Shown here piece by piece: positions 25,889 through 32,855 of a stretch of 64,000 bases of DNA (positions within the stretch are counted from its first letter, which is position 1; every line of letters begins with the position of its first letter). The position numbers and the translations under genes were made by a program. The stretch is from positions 186,001 to 250,000 of the forward strand of contig NZ_BNGS01000004.1 in NCBI RefSeq assembly GCF_014905555.1, read 5' to 3'. Below the pieces are notes generated by a model. That model saw only the letters and a program-made list of their open reading frames with translations. It was not told where the DNA came from and did not search any database. The DNA comes from Streptomyces sp. Y2F8-2. GTDB taxonomy: Bacteria; Actinomycetota; Actinomycetes; Streptomycetales; Streptomycetaceae.

Positions 25889-26265
25889 CCCTCGGGGACG
25901 CGGTCCAGGAACCCGTGCACGCTGCCGATGCGACCCTCGCCGTCCAGGGTGATCACGTCGGAGCCGGCGACGGGTGCCGAACCGTCCGCGTCGCTCACCA
26001 GCTCCCAGGAGAAGCGGGCGAGGTCGTGGTGCCCGTCGACCGCACCCGTGAGCCGGAAGGAGAACCCCGGGAACTGTGCGTGCGCACCCGCGATCACCGC
26101 CGCGATCTGCTCGTGCCCGCTGACGTCGGCCAGGGGGTCGGTGTAGGTTCCGTCCGCGGCCCAGGCGGCGGCGACCGCCTTCGCCAGCGCCTGGGCGTCC
26201 CGGGTGTTCCACGCCTCGAAGTAGCGGGCGACGGCGGACTCGTAGCGGTTGGTCTCTGCGGTCAT
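25876..26265 (-). CDS. SnoaL-like/NTF2-fold protein
   Basis: The 129-residue protein has the cone-shaped NTF2 fold: N-terminal helix with YFEAWNTRDAQALA, GTYTDPLADVSGHEQI, and a curved sheet ending VITLDGEGRIGSVHGFLDRV. Such proteins include SnoaL-type cyclases, ketosteroid isomerase-like enzymes and many small ligand-binding proteins, and no catalytic residue set can be fixed here. It stands alone after the Clp gene on the opposite strand. Confidence 0.75.
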   Translation of the reverse strand: MTAETNRYESAVARYFEAWNTRDAQALAKAVAAAWAADGTYTDPLADVSGHEQIAAVIAGAHAQFPGFSFRLTGAVDGHHDLARFSWELVSDADGSAPVAGSDVITLDGEGRIGSVHGFLDRVPEGAAD

Positions 26266-26635
26266 GGCGATCGGCCTCCATCGGGGTCACATGCGCTGGT
26301 CAGGAGCCGGCTCCCGGGGTGTTGTGCCTGCCGGGAGCCGACACCGCAACCATGCCCGGACACGCGTGGGGGCGTCGATTACCTCCGGGGTAAGCGCGGG
26401 CACGCCCGGGTGGAGGTGGCTCGTTTGCGCCAGAAGCGGCCGTGAATATGCCAGGAGACTGGCTGAAATCGCATGGTGACAGAGGGTCAGGAGTGGCGAT
26501 ACTCGAAGGAGCGGGTGACCCGGGTCACGATAGAAAGCGCTACCGCGCGAACAGCGGGACGCCCATGTGCACAGCGAGCGAACGCAAGGCACCACGGGCC
26601 GATACGGCACCGAGCACCGCACGGGGGGAGCGATC
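26266..26635. other. 370-base divergent intergenic region with two palindromic elements
   Basis: No gene is evident. CGGCTCCCGG (26308-26317) and CCGGGAGCCG (26331-26340) make a perfect 10-bp hairpin upstream of the SnoaL-like gene. GTGACCCGGGTCAC (26515-26528) is a perfect 14-bp palindrome 107 bases before the GTG of the next gene, and an AT-richer GATAGAAAGCGC follows it. The second element looks like an operator. Confidence 0.55.
26515..26528. promoter_or_regulatory. perfect 14-bp palindrome, candidate operator
   Basis: GTGACCCGGGTCAC reads the same on both strands and lies in the upstream region of the 26636-27046 gene. The binding protein is unknown. Confidence 0.4.
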
Positions 26636-27046
26636 GTGCACGACGAGTTCCTGTGCCATGTCACGGCATACGGCATCTGCGGAGGGCAAAGGGTCGGCGT
26701 CCCCCTCGGCACCTACCGCGCCCCGACCCTGGCCCTCGCCCTGTGGTGGATGCGCGACCGTGCCTCCTGGATCGCCGAACGGCTGGACCCGGACCCCGGC
26801 AACCCGCTCTTCCCGCCGAACTCCATCGCCCCCGTCGCCCACACGGTCCCGGACGTGCCGGCCGTCCTGCGGGCCTGGTGCAAGGACGTCGGGCAGCAGG
26901 AGAGCGTGGCCGAGGAGCTGGCGGCAGGACGGCTGGTCCGTGTCGCCGTCAGTGACGACACCACCGAGTACGAACTGCTCGCCGAGTCCGTGGACGCGCT
27001 GCGGATGCAACGGTTCGTGCCCGCGCTGTCCACCCCGGTGGCCTGA
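26636..27046 (+). CDS. hypothetical protein (136 aa)
   Basis: The protein begins HDEFLCHVTAYGICGGQRVGV, has a Trp-rich central part (ALWWMRDRASWIAERLDPDPG) and an acidic C-terminal half with AVSDDTTEYELLAESVDALR. I do not recognise a family or a catalytic motif. The GTG at 26636 has a strong GGGGGGAG six bases upstream, which decides the start, although the frame is open for 23 more codons. The ribosome-binding site and codon bias support it being real. It is convergent with the streptophobe gene, 19 bases away. Confidence 0.68.
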   Translation: MHDEFLCHVTAYGICGGQRVGVPLGTYRAPTLALALWWMRDRASWIAERLDPDPGNPLFPPNSIAPVAHTVPDVPAVLRAWCKDVGQQESVAEELAAGRLVRVAVSDDTTEYELLAESVDALRMQRFVPALSTPVA

Positions 27047-27065
27047 CCGAGGGCCGTGCGCCGCG

Positions 27066-28352
27066 TCAGTGAACCTCGTCCCGTCGCCGCACCCTCCGGG
27101 CGAGCAGCCCGCCCGCGAACCCGGTCGCAAGTCCCCACACCAGGGCGAGCCCCAGCGCGGTCCCCGGCCGGGGTCTCAGGAACAGCACGCCGGAGAGCCC
27201 TCCGCCGAGGTCGCCGACCCCGATGAGCGACAGACCGTAGTGCGCCGAGACCCGGCACAGCAGGCAGACGGCGAGAACCGCCGCCATCAGCGCGACCGCC
27301 ATGTGCACGGCGTGCCGCCACGGCCGCGTCCACGCCGGCGAGCGCGCCGCCAGCACGAACCCGGCGGCGATCAGCAGCACGGCGTCCACGGCCACGAGCC
27401 ACCACGCCCTGCCGTCGTACCGGGCGAGCGTACGAAGGTTCAGCGTCGAGAGGTCCGGAGTCCGCAGCACCTGGTCGAGCACATGCGGCATGGGCAGCAC
27501 GAACGGCCCGTCCACCCGGCCGTGCCAGGTGGCGCCCATGCCGAGGGTGAGCACCGGCCACACCAGGTTGGGCAGGCCGAGCAGGACCAGCGCGAACGTC
27601 TCGGCGGGGTGCCCGCGGGTCGCCGCCACCACCAGTGCGACCACGGCGCCCAGGGCGACGCAGGCGAGCAGCAGGGCCACCATGGCGCAGGCGGCGGGCC
27701 GCACCGACTCCTGCAAGCGCGACAGCCGGGCCGGCAGCGGCGCACCTCGTGACACCAGCAGGGCCAGGACGAGCACGCCTGCCAGCCAGAGCAGACCGAA
27801 CAGGACGGTCGGCCACAGGTCCGTGGCGAAGCCGATCCTCGGGGAGATTCCGAACAGGCTGCCGATGTCTCCGATCGTTCCGGTGCCGAGCGGGACCGCG
27901 AAGGTCTGGCGGGCCACCAGGGCCAGGCCGACGAGCGCGACCAGCCACAGCACGGCGATCCGCCCTGCCCAGACCGCCAGTTCACGCCCGCCGGCGACGG
28001 CCCGGTGCCGCAGCGGGCGCAGGAATCCCGCGGCGATCACCAGCGCCCCGGACAGCGTCACCGACAGCGGCATCACCGTCAGCCCCGCCCGTGTGCCGGC
28101 CAGTGCACCGGCGTCGCCCGCCAGCCTCACACTGCCGCCGACAGCCACGACGACCACGGCCACGACCACACGGGGGAACCCGCCCTCCGGGATGTCGCTG
28201 CCGCCCGCGCCCCACAGCCCCAGCGCGGCGAGCCCGCCCATGACGACCAGCCCGGCCAGCACCGTGACGCCGGCCCGCACCCAGCCGTGCGGTGCGAGTG
28301 CCGGGCCGCCGGTGCGGGTGGCGGCCCGGCCAGGCGGGCTCGTGACGCTCAC
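27066..28352 (-). CDS. streptophobe-family membrane protein
   Basis: The 428-residue protein is almost entirely hydrophobic, with about 11-12 predicted membrane segments. Segments include VRAGVTVLAGLVVMGGLAAL near the start and a tail ending LARRVRRRDEVH. The WHGRVDGPFVLPMPHVLDQVL loop, NLRTLARYDGRAWW and ISPRIGFATDLWPTVLFG are typical of the streptomycete family named streptophobe, whose function is unknown. In this family the membrane part may be preceded by extra domains, but here it is the whole protein. No partner gene is evident. Confidence 0.75.
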   Translation of the reverse strand: MSVTSPPGRAATRTGGPALAPHGWVRAGVTVLAGLVVMGGLAALGLWGAGGSDIPEGGFPRVVVAVVVVAVGGSVRLAGDAGALAGTRAGLTVMPLSVTLSGALVIAAGFLRPLRHRAVAGGRELAVWAGRIAVLWLVALVGLALVARQTFAVPLGTGTIGDIGSLFGISPRIGFATDLWPTVLFGLLWLAGVLVLALLVSRGAPLPARLSRLQESVRPAACAMVALLLACVALGAVVALVVAATRGHPAETFALVLLGLPNLVWPVLTLGMGATWHGRVDGPFVLPMPHVLDQVLRTPDLSTLNLRTLARYDGRAWWLVAVDAVLLIAAGFVLAARSPAWTRPWRHAVHMAVALMAAVLAVCLLCRVSAHYGLSLIGVGDLGGGLSGVLFLRPRPGTALGLALVWGLATGFAGGLLARRVRRRDEVH

Positions 28353-28573
28353 ACTGCCACGCTAGGCAGCCCCACGGCGCCCCGCACGCCACGCCACCTC
28401 CTTCGCGAGCGCGTCGATTTCCCCCGCGAGCGCATCGACGGCCGGATCGGTCGACGGCCGGGCCACGGCACCCGTCAACTGCCGCCGCCGGCCCGGCCGC
28501 ACGGCCGCGCGGCTTCACCCAGGGCAGAACGTCGCTCCCTTCCCGTGGCGCCCCGGATCCCTAGGCTGAAGGG

Positions 28574-29005
28574 GTGAGCACTCATGCGCCGAACGAAGCC
28601 CGCGTCATTCCCCTGCGCCCGCAGACCGCGCCGCCCGGCTCCGGTGCGGCGACCCGCACCCCGCAGCGACCGGCGGGGACCCCGCAGCCGCCCGCGCCCA
28701 AGGAGCCCTTGTGGCGCGACCTCGTCGGTGATGTGCTGCGGCGCGAGCGGCTCGCCCAGGAGCGCACCTTGAAGGACGTCGCGGAGGCGGCCCGGATCTC
28801 GATGCCGTACCTGTCCGAACTGGAGCGGGGCCGCAAGGAGGCCTCCTCCGAGGTTCTCGCGGCCGCCGCCCAGGCCCTCGGGCTCGGCCTCGCCGACCTG
28901 CTCTCGCTCGCCCAGGACGAGTTGGCCCGGTACGCCCGGAGCCGGGTGGGCCGGGGCCGCAGGTCGCCGACCGCGCAGAACGACGGCCTCTGCCTCGCCG
29001 CCTGA
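28574..29005 (+). CDS. popR: PopR-type XRE/HTH activator of clpP3 clpP4
   Basis: The 143-residue protein has a disordered Pro-rich N-terminus to about residue 45, then a Cro/C1-type helix-turn-helix (LKDVAEAARISMPYLSELERG) like ClgR and PopR. The C-terminus ends LCLAA; terminal Ala residues are the degradation signal by which PopR and ClgR are turned over by ClpP1P2. It faces the clpP pair directly, as in S. coelicolor and S. lividans, where PopR activates clpP3 clpP4. The GTG at 28574 lies six bases after TAGGCT, so the mRNA may be leaderless. A hairpin terminator follows. Confidence 0.85.
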   Translation: MSTHAPNEARVIPLRPQTAPPGSGAATRTPQRPAGTPQPPAPKEPLWRDLVGDVLRRERLAQERTLKDVAEAARISMPYLSELERGRKEASSEVLAAAAQALGLGLADLLSLAQDELARYARSRVGRGRRSPTAQNDGLCLAA

Positions 29006-29022
29006 CCGAACCGACGGCCGAC

Positions 29023-29059
29023 GGCCGGTACAGGGGCGGGTGCCCCCGCCGTACCGGCC
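29023..29059. terminator. bidirectional terminator between popR and clpP4
   Basis: GGCCGGTAC (29023-29031) pairs with GTACCGGCC (29051-29059). Inside, GGGGCGG pairs with CCCCGCC, leaving a small loop. It sits between convergent popR and clpP4. Confidence 0.85.
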
Positions 29060-29069
29060 GCGCCGGGGG

Positions 29070-29672
29070 TCAGACGAACGCCAGCCGTCGGCTCAGCACC
29101 TCGTCCGCGAGCCCGTAGGCGACGGCCTCCTCGGCGGTGAACACCTTGTCGCGGTCCATGTCCGCGCGCAGCGTCGCCACGTCGTGGTGTGTGTGACGGG
29201 ACAGCACCTCCTCCACTTGTGAGCGGATGCGGACCATCTCCTTGGCTGCGAGGCTGAGGTCGGAGACCGTGCCCTGCCGTCCGCCGCTGGCCGGCTGGCC
29301 GAGGAGCACCCGCGCGTGCTGCAGCACGAACCGCCGACCGGGATCGCCGCCGGCCAGCAGCACCGCCGCCGTGGAGGCCGCCTGGCCGACGCAGAAGGTG
29401 GAGATCGGGGACTGCACGAACGTCATCGTGTCGTAGATCGCCATCAGGGAAGTGAACGATCCGCCGGGCGAGTTGAGGTAGATCGAGATCTCGTGCTCTG
29501 GATTCGACGACTCCAGATGCAGGAGTTGCGCGATGACCACATTGGCGACCCCGTCGTCGATCTCGGTGCCCAGGAAGATGATCCGCTCGTTCAGCAGCCG
29601 GCTGAAGACGTCGTAGGACCGCTCGCCCTGCGCGGTCCGCTCGATGACGTACGGAACCGTGTACGACCCCAT
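29070..29672 (-). CDS. clpP4: ClpP4-type serine peptidase subunit, catalytic His replaced
   Basis: The 200-residue ClpP-family protein has the hydrophobic N-terminal part ([19 protein letters not shown]), [34 protein letters not shown] and the nucleophile region [17 protein letters not shown]. Where active ClpP proteins have RIMMHQP or similar, this one reads RVLLGQP, so the catalytic His appears to be Gly. The Asp region [20 protein letters not shown] is kept. The ATG at 29672 is one base after the clpP3 stop, so the two are translationally coupled. It may be a structural partner in a mixed ClpP3P4 ring. Confidence 0.87.
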   Translation of the reverse strand: MGSYTVPYVIERTAQGERSYDVFSRLLNERIIFLGTEIDDGVANVVIAQLLHLESSNPEHEISIYLNSPGGSFTSLMAIYDTMTFVQSPISTFCVGQAASTAAVLLAGGDPGRRFVLQHARVLLGQPASGGRQGTVSDLSLAAKEMVRIRSQVEEVLSRHTHHDVATLRADMDRDKVFTAEEAVAYGLADEVLSRRLAFV

Positions 29673-29673
29673 G

Positions 29674-30312
29674 TCACAACCCCATCCGCCGGCGCGACGA
29701 GGCCGGGCGGACGTCGGTGAGCGACTCCACCACCCGGTCCACCATCCCGTACTCCCTGGCCTGTTCAGCCGTGAACCAGCGGTCCCGGTCACCGTCCCGA
29801 GCGATCGTCTCCTCGCTCTGCCCGGTGTGCTCGGCGGTGATCCGCTCGATGGCCTTCTTGGTGAACTGAAGGTTCTCCGCCTGGATCTCGATGTCCGCGG
29901 TGGTGCCGCCGATGCCTGCCGACGGCTGGTGCATCATGATCCGCGCGTTCGGCAGCGCGAACCGCTTGCCCCGCGTCCCCACGGTGAGCAGGAACTGGCC
30001 CATGCTCGCGGCGAACCCCATCACCAGCGTCGAGACGTCGTTCGGGACGAGCCGCATGGTGTCGTAGATCGCCAGCCCCGCGGTGACCGACCCGCCGGGG
30101 CTGTTGATGTAGAGGCCGATGTCGGTGCGCGGGTCCTCCGCCGACAGCAGGAGCAGCTGCGCGCACACCCGGTTGGCCGACACCTCGTCGACCTGGGTGC
30201 CGAGGAAGACGATCCGCTGGGCGAGCAGCTGCGCGGCGAGGTGGTCGTCGAAGCGGCTGGGCGGTGTGTCGCCCTCCTCCGCCCGCGGCGAGAGCGTGGT
30301 GAGTGGAGTCAT
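29674..30312 (-). CDS. clpP3: ClpP3-type ATP-dependent Clp protease proteolytic subunit
   Basis: The 212-residue peptidase has the full catalytic set: Ser in [11 protein letters not shown], His in [10 protein letters not shown] and Asp in [29 protein letters not shown] and [19 protein letters not shown] are typical ClpP segments. A GGAGACC ribosome-binding site precedes the ATG at 30312. First gene of the clpP3-clpP4 operon; PopR-type boxes lie 74-103 bases upstream. In Streptomyces this pair is a second, conditional ClpP system that is normally silent when ClpP1P2 degrades PopR. Confidence 0.92.
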   Translation of the reverse strand: MTPLTTLSPRAEEGDTPPSRFDDHLAAQLLAQRIVFLGTQVDEVSANRVCAQLLLLSAEDPRTDIGLYINSPGGSVTAGLAIYDTMRLVPNDVSTLVMGFAASMGQFLLTVGTRGKRFALPNARIMMHQPSAGIGGTTADIEIQAENLQFTKKAIERITAEHTGQSEETIARDGDRDRWFTAEQAREYGMVDRVVESLTDVRPASSRRRMGL

Positions 30313-30385
30313 CGGGTCTCCTCATCGGTGGCGTGGATACCGTCGACTCCACTCTTGACCTCGCGAGATCCCCGGATGCGGTTTC

Positions 30386-30415
30386 TCTGCCCGCCGCAGA
30401 TTCGCCACGGGCAGA
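30386..30415 (-). promoter_or_regulatory. two abutting PopR-type boxes upstream of clpP3
   Basis: TCTGCC-CGC-CGCAGA (30386-30400) and TTCGCC-ACG-GGCAGA (30401-30415) each approximate the inverted repeat TCTGCC-N3-GGCAGA, which I recall as the reported PopR operator in S. lividans. Each carries one good half-site and one with one or two changes. They begin ten bases after the epoxide hydrolase stop. Confidence 0.75.
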
Positions 30416-30424
30416 GGCCACGGC

Positions 30425-31624
30425 TCAGCCCTTCTCGCGCAGCTGCCGGAAGAACGCCCGCACGTCCTCCACCAGCAGGTCCGGCTCCTCCATGGCCGCG
30501 AAGTGCCCGCCTCGGTCGAACTCCGTCCAGCGCACGAGGTTCTCCGTCCGCTCCGCCCTGTGGCGCAGCGGAATCTGGATCTCGGCGGGGAAGACCGCCA
30601 GCGCGGTCGGCGCGGTCGACGGTTCGGCCGGCGCGGCGGCCCGGCCCGTGGTGTGCGCCCGCTCGTAGTAGATCCGGGACGACGAACCGGCGGTCCCGGT
30701 CAGCCAGTACAGCGACACGTTGGTCAGCAGCAGATCCCGGTCGACGGCCTCCTCGGGCAGCTCCTCGGAGTCCGTCCACTCGCGGAACTTCTCCACGACC
30801 CAGGCGAGTTGGCCGACGGGCGAGTCGGTGAGCGCGTACGCCAGCGTCTGTGGCCGGGTGGAGTGCAGCATCGCGTAGCCCGCGCCCTCGCGCTGCCACT
30901 CGGACCAGCGCCGCCAGGAGGTGAGCGTGCGCTCCCGCTCCTCGGAGCTGAGCGCGGCCAGCTCCTCGGGGGCCGGCTCGGTCAGCTGCTGGGCGCCGGG
31001 CAGCAGGTTCAGGTGGATGCCGATCACCCGCTCCGGGTGGGCGCGGCCCAGCTCGCGGGAGATGCCCGCGCCCCAGTCGCCGCCCTGGGCGCCGAAGCGC
31101 GGGTAGCCGAGCCGGTCCATCAGCTCCACCCACGCGTCGGCGACCCGGCCCGCCTCCCAGCCGGTGTCCCGGGTCGGTCCGGACAGACCGAACCCCGGAA
31201 TGCTCGGCACCACCACATGGAACGCGTCGGCGGGATCGCCTCCGTGGGCGGCCGGATCGGTGAGCGGCCCGACCGCGTCGAGGAACTCCACGATCGACCC
31301 CGGCCAGCCGTGCGTGATGATCAGCGGGGTGGCATCCGGCTCCGGCGAGCGCACATGGGCGAAGTGGACGTGTGCGCCGTCGATCTCCGTGGTGAACTGC
31401 GGCCACGCGTTCAGCCGCGCCTCGGCGGCCCGCCAGTCGTAGTCATGGCGCCAGTACCGCACGAGCTCCTTCAGATAGCCGAGGGGCACCCCGTACGCCC
31501 ACCCCACGCCGGACAGCTCGTCCGGCCAGCGGGTGCGGTCGAGCCGGTCATGGAGATCATCGAGGTCGCTCTGGGGGATCGCGAGACGGAAGGGCCGGAT
31601 ACTCTCGGCGGGGGATGACGTCAT
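30425..31624 (-). CDS. epoxide hydrolase (alpha/beta hydrolase with EHN domain)
   Basis: The 399-residue protein starts with the EHN-type N-terminal domain (RPFRLAIPQSDLDDLHDRLDRTRWPDE) and continues with an alpha/beta hydrolase core. ITHGWPGSIVEFLDAV contains the HGWPG oxyanion motif, AQGGDWGAGISRELG the nucleophile Asp, and RGGHFAAMEEPDLL the catalytic His. The family opens epoxides of polyketides, xenobiotics or juvenile-hormone-like molecules. It is upstream of and on the same strand as clpP3, but the PopR boxes between them suggest a separate transcript. Confidence 0.88.
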   Translation of the reverse strand: MTSSPAESIRPFRLAIPQSDLDDLHDRLDRTRWPDELSGVGWAYGVPLGYLKELVRYWRHDYDWRAAEARLNAWPQFTTEIDGAHVHFAHVRSPEPDATPLIITHGWPGSIVEFLDAVGPLTDPAAHGGDPADAFHVVVPSIPGFGLSGPTRDTGWEAGRVADAWVELMDRLGYPRFGAQGGDWGAGISRELGRAHPERVIGIHLNLLPGAQQLTEPAPEELAALSSEERERTLTSWRRWSEWQREGAGYAMLHSTRPQTLAYALTDSPVGQLAWVVEKFREWTDSEELPEEAVDRDLLLTNVSLYWLTGTAGSSSRIYYERAHTTGRAAAPAEPSTAPTALAVFPAEIQIPLRHRAERTENLVRWTEFDRGGHFAAMEEPDLLVEDVRAFFRQLREKG

Positions 31625-31745
31625 GCGGCGATGCTAGTGACGGGCACCGAGACCGCCACACGGATCAATCCGCGGTCCGGCCGATGAGTTCCGGGGCGAG
31701 GATCGGTCTGCACAGGTGACCGCTTCCACACTCCAGGAGGTACAC

Positions 31746-32228
31746 ATGGCCACCGAGGGATTCACCACCTGTCTCTGGTTCGACGGCCAGGCCGAGGACG
31801 CCGCGCACTACTATGTGTCGATCTTTAAGAACTCCAGCATCGGGCAGGTCGGCCGGTACACCGAGGCCGGCCCCGGCCCCGCCGGTTCCGTGATCGCCGT
31901 CGACTTCACGGCCAACGGCCACAAGTTCGTCGCGCTGAACGGCGGACCCCAGTTCACGTTCAACGAGGCGATCTCCTTCCAGATCTACTGCGAGAACCAG
32001 GAGGAGATCGACTACTACTGGACCAAGCTCACCGAGGGCGGCGGTCAGCCGGGCCCCTGCGGCTGGCTCAAGGACAAGTACGGCGTGTCCTGGCAGGTCA
32101 TCCCCGACGGGCTCCTCGACATGGTCGGCGACCCGGACCAGGAGAAGGCGGCCCGCACCACGCGCGCGATGCTGTCGATGGGCAAGCTCGACATCGCCGC
32201 CCTGGAGAAGGCGTACGCGGGCGAGTAG
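31746..32228 (+). CDS. VOC-family protein (PhnB/3-demethylubiquinone methyltransferase-like fold)
   Basis: The 160-residue protein has FTTCLWFDGQAEDAAHYYVSIFKNS, VAVDFTANGHKFVALNGGPQFTF (the I at its start omitted) and GPCGWLKDKYGVSWQVIP. These are hallmarks of the PhnB-like branch of the vicinal oxygen chelate superfamily. The branch is widespread and mostly of unknown function. AGGAGG seven to eight bases before the ATG at 31746 decides the start over an upstream in-frame codon. Followed 92 bases later by an SRPBCC gene with which it may be transcribed. Confidence 0.82.
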   Translation: MATEGFTTCLWFDGQAEDAAHYYVSIFKNSSIGQVGRYTEAGPGPAGSVIAVDFTANGHKFVALNGGPQFTFNEAISFQIYCENQEEIDYYWTKLTEGGGQPGPCGWLKDKYGVSWQVIPDGLLDMVGDPDQEKAARTTRAMLSMGKLDIAALEKAYAGE

Positions 32229-32320
32229 CGACCGCGGGGCGACGGCGGCCCTCCCGCGACGGGGTGAGCCGGCCGCCGCGTTCGTTGCGGCGCGCCCACA
32301 ACAGGAAGGACTGATTCACC

Positions 32321-32851
32321 ATGGCCGCCGACCTCACCGGTACCTACCTCACCCTCGACGACGGCCGCCCCGCCGTCCGCTTCAGCCGTGTCCACGACCA
32401 TCCGATCGAGCAGGTCTGGCGGTTCGTCACCGATCCGGACCAACTCGCCGCATGGTTCCCCTCCCGCGCCGAGTTCGACCTGCGCCCCGGCGGAACCGTC
32501 CGGTTCAGCGGGGACCCGAACATGCCCGAGTCCACCGGCACCGTCCTCGCGGTCGACGCGCCCAGGCACCTCTCCTTCGCGTGGGGCGGTGACGAGCTCC
32601 GCTTCGACCTGGAGGAACCGGGCGACGGGCGCACCCGGTTCACCCTGACCAACGTCCTGGGCGAGCGGAACGCCGCCGCCCGCAACGGCGCCGGCTGGGA
32701 GGTCTGCCTGGCCGCCCTGGACGCGAAGTCCCGCGGTGGGCGCTCCGAGGGGCCGCATTCCGGGCCCACCGCCCCCTGGAAGGAGTACTACGAGGCCTAC
32801 GTCGAGGCCGGGGTCCCCTCGGGCGCGCCCATCCCCGGCGCCGACGCCTGA
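32321..32851 (+). CDS. SRPBCC/AHSA1-like protein
   Basis: The 176-residue protein shows the START/Bet v1-like fold: RFSRVHDHPIEQVWRFVTDPDQLAAWFP at the front and LSFAWGGDELRFDLEEPGDGRTRFTLTN in the sheet. Such proteins bind hydrophobic ligands or act as Aha1-like cochaperones; no ligand is identifiable. AGGAAGGA precedes the ATG. The stop lies four bases from the convergent bacteriocin-type ABC transporter. Confidence 0.8.
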   Translation: MAADLTGTYLTLDDGRPAVRFSRVHDHPIEQVWRFVTDPDQLAAWFPSRAEFDLRPGGTVRFSGDPNMPESTGTVLAVDAPRHLSFAWGGDELRFDLEEPGDGRTRFTLTNVLGERNAAARNGAGWEVCLAALDAKSRGGRSEGPHSGPTAPWKEYYEAYVEAGVPSGAPIPGADA

Positions 32852-32855
32852 CCCC

